From the NCBI RefSeq assembly GCF_900454495.1, contig NZ_UGSI01000001.1, forward strand, positions 930,001 through 994,000: DNA of 64,000 nucleotides. Reading direction: 5' to 3'. Both the position numbers and the translations under genes were made by a program. Below the pieces are notes generated by a model. That model did no database searches. It saw only the letters and a program-made list of their open reading frames with translations, and was not told the DNA's origin. Shown piece after piece: positions 32,573-40,703 of the stretch (position 1 is its first letter; every line of letters starts with the position of its first letter). This DNA is from Paenibacillus macerans (GTDB lineage: Bacteria > Bacillota > Bacilli > Paenibacillales > Paenibacillaceae).

Positions 32573-33907
32573 GTGGGGAAAGGAAAGTGTGCCCCAGGGG
32601 GAAAAAGAAAGAGAGGCACGAGAAGCCGCAAAAAGAGGGCCGCCGCATATTATGCTCTGCGTGCACAAAACCGGAGATTGCGCGGCCGTCTTATCATATG
32701 CTGGAAACGGATGCGGCGGATAGAGCATCTGCTTCATGAGCGCCACGGGCAAATGGAACGCCCGGGAGCGGGTGGCTGCTCCGGCGTCCCCGGTTTGCCG
32801 GGGGCGAATGGCCCGGCAGGCGCTCCGGGGGGACCGGGTCCCGCGGGAAATACAGGGCCGGCCGGACCGCATGGAGCTCTCGGGCCACCGGGAACGATCG
32901 GGCCGGTGGGCCCGCAGGGACCGGCGGGAGAAGCGGGTGCACGGGGGCCGGTGGGCATGCAGGGACCTGTGGGAGAAGCGGGTCCGCGCGGTCTGGCGGG
33001 TCCGCAGGGACCTGTGGGAGAAGCGGGGGCGTACGGTCTGGCGGGTCCGCAGGGACCTGTGGGAGAGGCGGGGGCGTACGGTCTGGCGGGGCCGCAGGGA
33101 CCTATGGGAGAAGCGGGGGCGTACGGTCTGGCGGGTCCGCAGGGACCTATGGGAGAAGCGGGTCCCCAGGGGCCGGTGGGACCGCAAGGGCTAGCGGGCG
33201 ATCCAGGTCCGCCGGGGCAAGTGGGTCCGCAAGGGCCGGCGGGGGATCCAGGGCCGGTGGGGCCAGTGGGTCCACAAGGGCCGGCGGGAGAAGTGGGTCC
33301 CCAGGGGCCGGTGGGACCGCAAGGGCCAGCGGGAGAAGCTGGACCACAGGGGGCAGTGGGTCCGCAAGGGCCGGCGGGAGAAGCGGGTCCCCAGGGGCCG
33401 GTGGGACCGCAAGGGCCGGCGGGAGAAGCGGGGCCACAGGGGCCAGTGGGACCGCAAGGGCCGGCGGGAGAAGCGGGGCCACAGGGGCCAGTGGGTCCGC
33501 AAGGGCCAGCGGGAGATCCAGGGCCGGTGGGAGAAGCGGGTCCGCAGGGGCCGATAGGCCCGCAAGGCCCCGAGGGGCCTCCTGGCCCCCCCGGACCTCC
33601 CGGCGGCGCGATTCAGGTAACGCCTACCGTGTTCCGCTACTTTTATTTTCCTCCTGCTAATTTACAAGGGGATGTCACCGTCCCGGCGAGCGAGTTTACG
33701 GATGACCAGGGAAATCCGCCGGCCGCATTTTCCGGGCTTGGCAGCGAATCATATGCCAATTTGTATATAAACGGCGTAATGCAGGAAGGCAGCCTGTATA
33801 CGCTGTCCCCCCAGGCTTTGACGCTTTTGCTCGGTCAGGATATGATATTGGCGGGGACGCCGATTATTATCGAAATCGTGCAGATTACGGCCCAAGCCAT
33901 AATCTGA
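32573..33907 (+). CDS. Collagen-like protein with C-terminal DUF4183 domain
   Basis: A 444-residue protein in three parts: a very basic N-terminus of about 65 residues (KGKCAPGGKRKRG..., RMRRIEHLLHERHGQ), a collagen-like Gly-X-Y domain (about residues 67-345) and a C-terminal DUF4183 domain (FRYFYFPPANLQGDVTVPASEF and YANLYINGVMQEGSLYTLS). The collagen part is built from a repeated 15-residue unit. GTG 32573 was chosen because GGGAGG stands 8 bases upstream; the frame runs open further back but crosses the divergent DUF4183 gene. BclA-type exosporium proteins have the same plan (N-terminal anchor, collagen, globular C-terminus); a spore-surface role is inferred. Confidence 0.85.
   Translation: MGKGKCAPGGKRKRGTRSRKKRAAAYYALRAQNRRLRGRLIICWKRMRRIEHLLHERHGQMERPGAGGCSGVPGLPGANGPAGAPGGPGPAGNTGPAGPHGALGPPGTIGPVGPQGPAGEAGARGPVGMQGPVGEAGPRGLAGPQGPVGEAGAYGLAGPQGPVGEAGAYGLAGPQGPMGEAGAYGLAGPQGPMGEAGPQGPVGPQGLAGDPGPPGQVGPQGPAGDPGPVGPVGPQGPAGEVGPQGPVGPQGPAGEAGPQGAVGPQGPAGEAGPQGPVGPQGPAGEAGPQGPVGPQGPAGEAGPQGPVGPQGPAGDPGPVGEAGPQGPIGPQGPEGPPGPPGPPGGAIQVTPTVFRYFYFPPANLQGDVTVPASEFTDDQGNPPAAFSGLGSESYANLYINGVMQEGSLYTLSPQALTLLLGQDMILAGTPIIIEIVQITAQAII
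32927..33556 (+). repeat. Fourteen tandem 45-base units (15-residue collagen repeat)
   Basis: The units begin GEAGARGPVGMQGPV, GEAGPRGLAGPQGPV and so on; several later units (GEAGPQGPVGPQGPA) are identical in protein and almost so in DNA, so the block probably grows and shrinks by recombination. Confidence 0.9.
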
Positions 33908-33990
33908 AAATCATTTTTATCACATAATGCGTGCCGCATAAAGGGCGAGGCGTTATGGCCTTGCCCCTAATTTTTGCTGGGAGGAGCCCA

Positions 33991-34407
33991 ATGGATATTA
34001 AGGGAATTAACCATTTCTGCTTTTCGGTAGCCGATCTGGAGCGGTCGATTGCTTTTTATGAACAGGTATTTGACGCAAAAATGGTCGTGAAAGGGAGGAA
34101 ACTCGCCTATTTCGATTTACACGGTTTATGGATCGCTTTGAATCAAGAAGACATCCCCCGGGACAAAGAGAACCGTACATACACGCATATCGCGTTTACG
34201 ATCGAAGAAACGGATTTTGACGCTGTTCTGGACAAGCTGCGGCAATTGAGCGTAGAAGTGCTGCCGGGGCGCGAGAGGGATGTGCGGGACAAAAAATCGA
34301 TTTATTTTTTCGATCCCGACGGGCATCTGTTTGAATTCCATACGGGAACGCTGGCGGATCGTCTCGACTACTACCGGGCGGAAAAAAGCCACATGACCTT
34401 TTACTGA
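33991..34407 (+). CDS. fosB: Metallothiol transferase FosB (fosfomycin resistance)
   Basis: A 138-residue VOC-fold enzyme. The metal ligands are seen at His8 (INHFCF), His66 (YTHIAF) and Glu115 (HLFEFHTG), and DDFEF-like ends match FosB of Bacillus and Staphylococcus. It adds bacillithiol or cysteine to fosfomycin with a divalent metal. ATG 33991 follows GGGAGGAG by 5 bases; an in-frame ATG 60 bases upstream has no site. It stands alone behind the collagen gene. The native role may be resistance to natural fosfomycin. Confidence 0.93.
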   Translation: MDIKGINHFCFSVADLERSIAFYEQVFDAKMVVKGRKLAYFDLHGLWIALNQEDIPRDKENRTYTHIAFTIEETDFDAVLDKLRQLSVEVLPGRERDVRDKKSIYFFDPDGHLFEFHTGTLADRLDYYRAEKSHMTFY

Positions 34408-34490
34408 AAAGCTTCGGCGGCTTTAGAGCATTTTTTGTTGGGCTTTTGCCCCGTATCAGCTAGAATAAAGACAAGCCCGGAAATTTAATG

Positions 34491-34796
34491 GTTATAGCAG
34501 CAGCTATTTTCCGAAAAAAAACCTTTTCTACACTGGCGTTGCATTAACGCCTACACAAAATCTCTGGTACACCTAGCCCGCTATTTCATTTGAGATCACG
34601 CCAGAAATCTAACGGTTGTATTAGTCGCTATTTTGCCAAAAAAGCCCCTTTCTAAATTTTAACGGTTGTGAGCGCAGTTATCTGCTCAAATCTGATTCCA
34701 AATATCCGGGTTTTAGCTAAATAAGCGCTATGGCAACCGTTAGAATTCGAAAACGGCGATATTGGAGCAAATAGCGGCTGTGGCAACCGTTAGAAT
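34491..34796. repeat. Block of facing repeats TAACGGTTG...AGCxxCTATTT
   Basis: The 480 bases between fosB and the radical SAM gene carry no gene. Copies of a 25-30 base element lie at about 34491-34513, 34608-34635, 34657-34685 (one direction) and 34716-34747, 34767-34796 (opposite), the last two sharing GGCAACCGTTAGAAT exactly. The arms can form large hairpins. The 2.4-2.5 kb intergenic repeat belongs to the same family. Confidence 0.7.
34531..34573 (-). repeat. 43-base inverted copy of the 25885-25927 repeat
   Basis: Exact reverse complement over 43 bases (CACTGGCGTTGCATTAACGC at the left end). It lies inside the larger repeat block. Confidence 0.9.
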
Positions 34797-34887
34797 GTGG
34801 TGGCGAGAAAATGTATCTTGTCGGATTTAATACAACTAGTGCGGACAAATCCCGAATACTAAATCAAAGTGAAGTAGGCTCAAGTAC

Positions 34888-35772
34888 ATGAAAAAGTTCA
34901 AAAAGTTTTATATCGAAACGACCAGCATTTGCAATTTGGCGTGCAGCTTTTGTCCGCCGACGCACCGCAACGCGCAGTTTATCAAAACGGAAGACTTCAG
35001 CAAAATTTTGGACGACATTAAACCTCATACGGATTACATTTATTTCCACGTTAAAGGGGAGCCGCTGCTGCATCCTAAAATCGACCGGCTCCTGGACATC
35101 AGCCACGAAAAAGGATTTCAGGTAAACATCACGACCAACGGCACATTGATTCCGAAGGTTAAGGGTAAGCTGCTCGGCAAGCCGGCGCTGCGTCAGATGA
35201 ATTTTTCGCTGCACAGCTTTGACGGGCATGAAGGCTCCGCGGACCGGGAGGGTTATTTGTACTCCATTTTGTCTTTCGTCCGGGAGGCCGTCGCTTCGTC
35301 CGATCTGATCGTTTCGTTCCGGCTCTGGAACTTGACGAAGGACAACGAAACGAACTTGCAACGCAAACGCAACCGCGAGACTTTGGAGATCATCGAAAAA
35401 GAGTTTGGCCTGGACTACCGCATCGAGGAGAAAGTCGTACCCGGCAGCGGAGTTCAATTGGCCGAGCGGATTTACTTGAATCAGGATCATGAATTCGCCT
35501 GGCCGGATTTAAAAGCGCAGGAGGACGACGGCAAGGGCTTTTGCCATGCGCTCCGCAATCAGGCGGGGATTTTGGTCGACGGTACGGTGATCCCTTGCTG
35601 CCTCGACGGCGAAGGGGTGATCAATTTAGGCAACGTGTACAAAACCCCGTTTTCAGAAATTATCGAAGGGGAACGGGCCAACCGATTGTACGAAGGGTTT
35701 TCGCGCCGGACAGCGGTGGAAGAACTGTGCCGGAAATGCGGGTACCGCCAGCGTTTTGGCGGTGGAGCTTAG
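34888..35772 (+). CDS. Radical SAM protein with SPASM-type C-terminal cysteines
   Basis: A 294-residue radical SAM enzyme. The [4Fe-4S] motif is CNLACSFC (Cys15, Cys19, Cys22), followed by the GEPLLHP segment and NITTNGTLI of the SAM-binding barrel. The C-terminal part has CHALRNQAGILVDGTVIPCCLDGEG and CRKCGY, the cysteine set of a shortened SPASM domain that holds an extra cluster. Such proteins modify peptides (sactipeptides, RiPPs), tRNA or other substrates. No precursor peptide or transporter gene is close. The start at ATG 34888 has only a weak site (AGTGAAGTAGG). Function unknown. Confidence 0.85.
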   Translation: MKKFKKFYIETTSICNLACSFCPPTHRNAQFIKTEDFSKILDDIKPHTDYIYFHVKGEPLLHPKIDRLLDISHEKGFQVNITTNGTLIPKVKGKLLGKPALRQMNFSLHSFDGHEGSADREGYLYSILSFVREAVASSDLIVSFRLWNLTKDNETNLQRKRNRETLEIIEKEFGLDYRIEEKVVPGSGVQLAERIYLNQDHEFAWPDLKAQEDDGKGFCHALRNQAGILVDGTVIPCCLDGEGVINLGNVYKTPFSEIIEGERANRLYEGFSRRTAVEELCRKCGYRQRFGGGA

Positions 35773-35805
35773 GAGCCGGACTCAAGTAAGAGAAAAGGGG
35801 AAAAT

Positions 35806-35833
35806 GAAAGGAGCCTGTACGGCTCCTTTTTGA
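35806..35833 (+). terminator. Terminator after the radical SAM gene
   Basis: AAAGGAGCC and GGCTCCTTT pair around TGTAC, followed by TT. It lies just before the convergent mqnD. Confidence 0.75.
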
Positions 35834-35889
35834 GTAGATTTGGGGAGGGTCGACGCATAATTAGCATATCCGCCAAGTGGCCGGCGCTT

Positions 35890-36729
35890 CTATCTCAGTT
35901 TCGCGGGGTCCACCTTCGGGACGAGCCCTTCGGCCGCGGCGCGGTCGAGCAGGGCGGCCACGGCGGCATAGCCGTCTTCGCCCAGCTCCGCCGTATAGCG
36001 GTTGACGTACAGATTGATGTGCGCCTGCGTCACTTCCGGCGACATTTCCTGCGCGTGGCTCATCACGTAATCGGCGGAAGCTTCGGGATGCGCCCAGGCG
36101 TATTCGACGGATTCCCGCGTCCAGCCGGCAAGGGCCGCCAGGTCAAGCGAGCGGCGGGCGATGATGGCGCCCAGCGGAATCGGCAGCCCCGTATCGGATT
36201 CCCACCAGCTGCCCAGATCTTGAAGCATCTTGAGCCCGTAGTTCTGATAGGTGAACCGGGCTTCGTGAATGACCAGCCCGGCGTCGATATCGCCGCGCTG
36301 CACGGCCGGCATGATCTCGTCAAACGGCATGACGATGATTTCGCCGACGCCGCCCGGGACATGTTGTGCCGCCCACAGGCGGAACAGCAGATAGGCAGTC
36401 GAGCGTTCGCTCGGGACCGCCACCCGGCGTCCGGACAGGGCGGACGCCTCGTCCGCGCCGCCATCCGTTCCGGCGGTCAGCACAAGCGGCCCGCAGCCGC
36501 GTCCCAAAGCGCCGCCGCAGGGCAGCAGCGCATATTCGTCCAGCAGCCAAGGCAGAGCCGCGTAGGAAACTTTAAGCACATCCGGTCCGCGGCCGGATGC
36601 CGCAAGGCCGTTCGTTATGTCGATATCCGCATAAGTCACGTCCAACTCGGGCGCGCCGGGGATCAGTCCGTGCACCCAGGCGTGAAAAACGAAAGTATCG
36701 TTGGGACAAGGGGAAAAAGCGATGTTCAT
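35890..36729 (-). CDS. mqnD: 1,4-dihydroxy-6-naphthoate synthase
   Basis: A 279-residue enzyme of the futalosine route to menaquinone. The opening NIAFSPCPNDTFVFHAWVHG and the segments KVSYAALPWLLDEYALLPCGGALGRGCGP, SGRRVAVPSERSTAYLLFRLW and GDIDAGLVIHEARFTYQ are the MqnD signature. The ATG overlaps the stop of mqnB by four bases (ATGA). mqnA, mqnC and mqnE are not in the window, so the pathway is split. Reaction: cyclic de-hypoxanthine futalosine to 1,4-dihydroxy-6-naphthoate. Confidence 0.95.
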   Translation of the reverse strand: MNIAFSPCPNDTFVFHAWVHGLIPGAPELDVTYADIDITNGLAASGRGPDVLKVSYAALPWLLDEYALLPCGGALGRGCGPLVLTAGTDGGADEASALSGRRVAVPSERSTAYLLFRLWAAQHVPGGVGEIIVMPFDEIMPAVQRGDIDAGLVIHEARFTYQNYGLKMLQDLGSWWESDTGLPIPLGAIIARRSLDLAALAGWTRESVEYAWAHPEASADYVMSHAQEMSPEVTQAHINLYVNRYTAELGEDGYAAVAALLDRAAAEGLVPKVDPAKLR

Positions 36730-37445
36730 GATTGCAGCACCTCCGGTAGTATTGAGCAGGCTTGTTCCAGCGCCTGCAGGGCGTCGCCGATTTTCCACAG
36801 CTCGCGCCGGCGCGGGCCGACCGCGTTGGAAATGGCCCGCAGCTCCAGCGACGGAAGGCCGAACTGGCGCGCCGCTTCGGCGACGCCGTAGCCTTCCATC
36901 GCTTCGGCTCCCGCGCCGGGGAAGCGGGCCCGCAGCGCTTCGGCCGTTTCCGCCGTACCGGTCGCGGTCGACAGCGTCAGGACCGGCCCGCAATAGGCCG
37001 GAAGCCCGGCAGCGGCAAGGGCGTCCGCCCAGCGGGCGGCAAGGCGGCGTTCCACCGCGATCCGCGCGGAGCCGAAGCCGAGCTCGTCCACGCTCGCAAA
37101 GCCGTCCGGCGTTTCCGCGCCCAGATCGGCGGCGATGATTTCGCTGGCAACGACCAGCGAACCGACCTCGGCGGCCCCGCGAAATCCGCCGCCGATGCCC
37201 GCGCTGATGACGAGCTCGTATTCGCCGCCAGCCGCAGCGAGCGCTGCCGCCGTCGCCGCGGCAGCCGCTGCCGGGCCAACGCCGGCGAGCCGCACCTCGG
37301 CCCCGGCATGTCCGCCCAGGCCGCGTTGCACGGCATCCCGCTCCGCCTCCACCGCCGTCATGATCAGGACGCGCTTCGGCGCACGAAACGAAGCAGTGCC
37401 GGCCGGGGCGAGCCCGGGACGATTTATTGAATCAGAAAGGTTCAT
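36726..37445 (-). CDS. mqnB: Futalosine hydrolase
   Basis: A 239-residue nucleoside phosphorylase/hydrolase-fold enzyme that removes hypoxanthine from futalosine in menaquinone synthesis. Typical segments are RVLIMTAVEAERDAVQRGLGG, LVISAGIGGGF and AEAMEGYGVAEAARQFGLP. The N-terminal about 20 residues are an extension. AAGGAG precedes the ATG at 37443-37445. The downstream mqnD overlaps its stop. Ala-rich sequences and very high GC stand out against the neighbours. Confidence 0.95.
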   Translation of the reverse strand: MNLSDSINRPGLAPAGTASFRAPKRVLIMTAVEAERDAVQRGLGGHAGAEVRLAGVGPAAAAAATAAALAAAGGEYELVISAGIGGGFRGAAEVGSLVVASEIIAADLGAETPDGFASVDELGFGSARIAVERRLAARWADALAAAGLPAYCGPVLTLSTATGTAETAEALRARFPGAGAEAMEGYGVAEAARQFGLPSLELRAISNAVGPRRRELWKIGDALQALEQACSILPEVLQS

Positions 37446-37605
37446 AACAGCTTGACAACTCCTTAACCAAACTCACTCTTCAAATTATATAGCTTTCGTC
37501 CCGGGAAATCCAAGCGGGGCTCGGCCAGGCCCGCCGAATTCAGGGCCGATCCGCGGAGCAACTGCAGCGCTTGGCAGCGGGCCGTACCGGCCGGGGCCGA
37601 GGCGG

Positions 37606-37664
37606 CAAAAACCGGACCTTGAGCCTACGCAAACCTGCGTACAAAAGCTCAAGGTCCGGTTTTA
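37606..37664 (-). terminator. Strong terminator after namA
   Basis: Perfect 16-17 base stem AAAACCGGACCTTGAGC / GCTCAAGGTCCGGTTTT with a 22-base loop; the T run is on both sides, so it can serve both strands. Confidence 0.85.
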
Positions 37665-37696
37665 GAAAAGCGGCTTTTACCACTCCCCGGCGGCGG

Positions 37697-38707
37697 TCAG
37701 GCTCTCTGGTATTGAACGGGACGCTCCAGCGTGGTGCGCAGTTCCTTGGCCGCTTCGTAAGGCCAATAAGGATTGCGCAGCAATTCGCGGCCGAGGAACA
37801 CAAGGTCGGCGCGGCCGTTCCCGATAATTTCTTCCGCTTGGAGCGGGCTGTTGATCAAGCCGACCGCCCCGGTAGCAACGCCTGCCTGGGCGCGGATTTG
37901 ATCCGCCAGATTTACCTGATAGCCGGGGAACACGTCGATCGGCGCCGGCACGAGCCCGCCGGAGCTGCAGTCGATCAAATCGACGCCCTGTTCCTTCATC
38001 CGCCGGGCATAATCGATATATTGATCCAGTGAGTTGCCTTCCGGGGCGTATTCATTTGCCGAAACCCGCACGAACAGCGGGCCGTCCCATACGCTTTTCA
38101 CCGCGTCGATCACTTCGCCGAGCAGGCGGTAGCGGCCGTTTGCGTCGCCGCCGTATTCATCTTCCCGATGGTTCGAAACCGGGGAGAGGAATTCGTGGAT
38201 CAGGTATCCGTGAGCGCCGTGGATTTCGATCACATCGAACCCGGCTTCCTTCGCCCGGCGCGCCCCTTCCCGGAAGCCTTCGACGATCCGCCGGATATCG
38301 CCGGCGTCAGCGGCTTTTGGCACTTTCATGTCCGGGAACGGGATGGCCGACGGAGCGACGATCGTCTCGTCCAGCACCGCTTTTCTGCCGGCGTGCGCGA
38401 GCTGAATCCCGATCTTGGCGCCGTTTTGGTGAACAAGGTCCGCGAGTTCCTTCAGCCCGGCGATATGCTCGTCGCTCCAGATGCCGAGGTCGTCATAGCT
38501 AATCCGTCCTTCGGGGGCGACGGCGGTCGCTTCCACGATAATGAGTCCGACGCCGCCGACGGCACGGCTGGCGTAGTGAACCCGGTGCCAGTCGGCGATT
38601 TTTCCGTCCTGGTTCGAGGAAGAATACATGCACATAGGAGACATGACGATCCTATTTTTTAAAGTAACCTGCTTTACCGTCCATGGGGAAAACAGTTTGG
38701 CGCTCAT
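37697..38707 (-). CDS. namA: NADPH dehydrogenase, old yellow enzyme family (NamA/YqjM)
   Basis: A 336-residue FMN enzyme. It has LKNRIVMSPMCMYSS, EATAVAPEGRIS, IQLAHAGRKA, the GYLIHEFLSPVSNHREDEYGG motif (flavin and substrate residues), and GLINSPLQAEEIIGNGRADLVFLGRELLRNPYW. NamA of B. subtilis reduces the C=C bond of alpha,beta-unsaturated carbonyls and nitro compounds and is induced by oxidative/xenobiotic stress. The ATG at 38705-38707 stands behind AAGGAGTGG; a longer frame is not used. Confidence 0.94.
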   Translation of the reverse strand: MSAKLFSPWTVKQVTLKNRIVMSPMCMYSSSNQDGKIADWHRVHYASRAVGGVGLIIVEATAVAPEGRISYDDLGIWSDEHIAGLKELADLVHQNGAKIGIQLAHAGRKAVLDETIVAPSAIPFPDMKVPKAADAGDIRRIVEGFREGARRAKEAGFDVIEIHGAHGYLIHEFLSPVSNHREDEYGGDANGRYRLLGEVIDAVKSVWDGPLFVRVSANEYAPEGNSLDQYIDYARRMKEQGVDLIDCSSGGLVPAPIDVFPGYQVNLADQIRAQAGVATGAVGLINSPLQAEEIIGNGRADLVFLGRELLRNPYWPYEAAKELRTTLERPVQYQRA

Positions 38708-38939
38708 GATAACCACTCCTTTTATATTTATCGATATCTCATTTAAAAAAACCATCCTATACCATCGTAATTCACGCCACACAAAGATACAAGTACGCAC
38801 AATTTTGTTGTATAGGATACTTTTTTATACTTAAATCTCACTTTCGCAGAGCCAAAAAACGGCTTTGCCGCTGTCTATTTATTTCGTCTGGTCGGATGGC
38901 GGGAAAAAGTGTGCTTGACCGGCCCCGCTCTGATCAATA

Positions 38940-39130
38940 ATTGCAAATCATACAGCTAACTATATATCCATTTGCCCAATCATTCGGTTAATTGCATTTC
39001 ATACATCTATTTCCTCGTCTCTTTGCCTATTCTTCAAAAGATAGCGGAGTAATTGCAGGTTTTACACTTGATCAAGCGCTATGGCAGCATTTGCGGATAA
39101 GCAGCTGTACATTTTGCAACTATTCCATTC
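38940..39130. repeat. Intergenic repeats ATTGCAxxTCATACAxCTA
   Basis: The 560 bases between namA and the small basic gene hold no good gene. Clear copies of ATTGCAAATCATACAGCTA (38940) and ATTGCATTTCATACATCTA (38991) lie 51 bases apart, a looser one (ATTGCAGGTTTTACACTTG) at 39052 and an inverted-looking AGCTGTACATTTTGCAAC near 39109. A 62-codon frame 38992-39180 is composed of these repeats and is discounted. Confidence 0.6.
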
Positions 39131-39219
39131 AACAACTGTTTATCACAATGATTTTAGGCGCTGTCGTCGGACTGCAGTAGATTCGTAAAGGGGAAGCCCC
39201 GCTCAGCCGCCCTAAACGC

Positions 39220-39267
39220 TAAAAACCGCTTCGCCCGGCATTTTAATGTCGAAGCAAAAGCGGTTTA
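39220..39267 (-). terminator. Terminator after the DUF4062/small-protein pair
   Basis: On the minus strand AAACCGCTTTTGCTTCG and CGAAGCGGTTTTT pair with some bulges, followed by TTTTT. It closes the two-gene unit. Confidence 0.7.
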
Positions 39268-39280
39268 TGATTTGGAGAGC

Positions 39281-39472
39281 TCAAGCCTTTTTGCTGGCCT
39301 GGGCAAAACGGTCCTTGATTTGTTTGTTGTTGCGTTTCATCGCCGAGCGCTGATCGCGCAAAATTTGGGAGGAATTTTTATCCGAAGGGGCAAACAGCAG
39401 CGCTTCCTTCGGCTGAAAACCGATGGCTTTGGAGACGACTCCGTTTTTGGATACGAATACGCCGCGACTCAA
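39281..39472 (-). CDS. 63-residue basic protein coupled to DUF4062 gene
   Basis: TTG at 39470-39472 overlaps the TGA of the DUF4062 gene (TTGA) and stands 8 bases after GGAGGG, which lies inside the DUF4062 reading frame. The protein (MSRGVFVSKNGVVSKAIGFQPKEALLFAPSD..., ending KDRFAQASKKA) has a beta-like N-terminal half and a Lys/Arg/Gln-rich helix at the C-terminus. I recognise no family. Coupling and the terminator at 39220-39267 show that it belongs with the upstream gene, so it may regulate, dock on or be the effector partner of the DUF4062 protein. Confidence 0.6.
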   Translation of the reverse strand: MSRGVFVSKNGVVSKAIGFQPKEALLFAPSDKNSSQILRDQRSAMKRNNKQIKDRFAQASKKA

Positions 39473-40623
39473 GACGGCATCCCTCCTAAACATAGTTTGA
39501 CAAATTGGATGATGACCGGATTTTTACTCATTATAGCATGATTGGCGCTCTCTTTGTAGCGGATGAATTTCCTGTAGTCCCAAGACGGGTCGGCCGGGAA
39601 GTGCAGCGTCAGCACATATTCTCCCGAGCGGATGCAGTAATAGAACATGCTTTTCGATTCCGTGAAAAAAACCTGCTCCTGCTGGTTCCCCAAATGGTAG
39701 GTCAACACGGCGTAGGAGCCGTTGTTGTCGAGGGTGTATTCAGCCGGTCCGTTCGCCTCGCCGGCCTGAGCCACGGCCTTTAGCCTGTCGTCCGACCGGA
39801 CGTATAGCGTGGCCGCGCTGCAATCCTTGTAGTAACCGACCTGCTCGGCTATATACTGTCCGTAACGGTGTGCGATCATTCCGCCTTCAAAAGGGGAGAT
39901 GAGTCTCTGAAGAAACGCCTCCGGCTCCCGCAGGCCGCCGATTTCCAGCTGCGGAAGCAGGCCGCTGATCAGCTCGAACGCATGATCGAACTGTTCCAGA
40001 CGCTCGCTGTTCTGCTCAATTGACGGCTCCAGCGGCAGCAGCAAAGCGCCGCGCCTGAGCAGGTCGCTGAAATACCCGCGCCAATCGATCGGAACGCCCA
40101 GCGAAAGATCGTCAATGTATATTTTGCGTATGGCGATGTCGTAAAGCAGCAGCCATATGTAAGGATCGATATGATGAGGCAGGCCGGGCTCGGCAGCAAG
40201 GATATCCATCATTTGCCTGGAGCTCGGAAAACGTTCTTCCTTGGCGATAAACCGGTCGATGAACGGTTCAAGCAGCGGCTTGACGCTGCCGAAAAACAGC
40301 GATTTAAGCTGTACGTCGCCAAAGACGAGAATCGTTTTCCCGGCTTCAAACGCTTTGATGAATTCGAGATGAGTGACCGTTCGATCGGCATCGGGCTCAT
40401 AGGTCCCGGCTTTGCTGCCGATAAACAACAGATAAATGTCGCATTCCTCCACCGCCTCGAGGCAGCGTAGCACAGGATCGGTTCCGGCCGGCCACGGACC
40501 GAGATTCTCCTCCCACATGACCGGCTCATGCCCCATAGCGGCCAGTTCCCGGAACGCGGTTTTGCGGAGAGGCTTCAACCCGTCTTCGTTCACGGAGCTA
40601 ATGAACACCTTTGTTTTCGCCAC
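39469..40623 (-). CDS. DUF4062-domain protein with unknown C-terminal part
   Basis: About 384 residues. The N-terminal 100 or so are a DUF4062 domain: TKVFISSVNEDGLKPLRKTAF, EPVMWEENLGPWPAGTDPVL, DIYLLFIGSKAGTYEP, LEFIKAFEAGKTILVF. DUF4062 is a flavodoxin/TIR-like module often found at the start of STAND-type NTPases and other signalling or defence proteins. Here no NTPase follows; the C-terminal ~150 residues (DCSAATLYVRSDDRLKAVAQ..., YAVLTYHLGNQQEQVFFTESKSM) look like a GAF-type sensor, which is only a guess. GTG 40621-40623 (GGGAG 10 bases upstream) fits the family start better than the ATG at 40668. Coupled to the basic small protein. Confidence 0.75.
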   Translation of the reverse strand: MAKTKVFISSVNEDGLKPLRKTAFRELAAMGHEPVMWEENLGPWPAGTDPVLRCLEAVEECDIYLLFIGSKAGTYEPDADRTVTHLEFIKAFEAGKTILVFGDVQLKSLFFGSVKPLLEPFIDRFIAKEERFPSSRQMMDILAAEPGLPHHIDPYIWLLLYDIAIRKIYIDDLSLGVPIDWRGYFSDLLRRGALLLPLEPSIEQNSERLEQFDHAFELISGLLPQLEIGGLREPEAFLQRLISPFEGGMIAHRYGQYIAEQVGYYKDCSAATLYVRSDDRLKAVAQAGEANGPAEYTLDNNGSYAVLTYHLGNQQEQVFFTESKSMFYYCIRSGEYVLTLHFPADPSWDYRKFIRYKESANHAIMSKNPVIIQFVKLCLGGMPS

Positions 40624-40703
40624 GGCTAAATACACTCCCGGATCGGTATTTCCAGCATTTTCTTCCATTATACCCCAGCTTGGCGGAATTGGACATCACC
40701 GTT

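Noticed and set aside
34408..34887. Possible RiPP precursor peptide upstream of the radical SAM gene
   Set aside because: No ORF with a ribosome binding site and no leader-like peptide was found; the region is made of repeats.
36762..37430. A 222-codon plus-strand frame opposite mqnB
   Set aside because: Shadow of a very GC-rich gene; mqnB is well supported by motifs and overlap with mqnD.
38992..39180. A 62-codon plus-strand ORF in the repeat block after namA
   Set aside because: It is made of the ATTGCATTTCATACA repeats and lacks a start signal.
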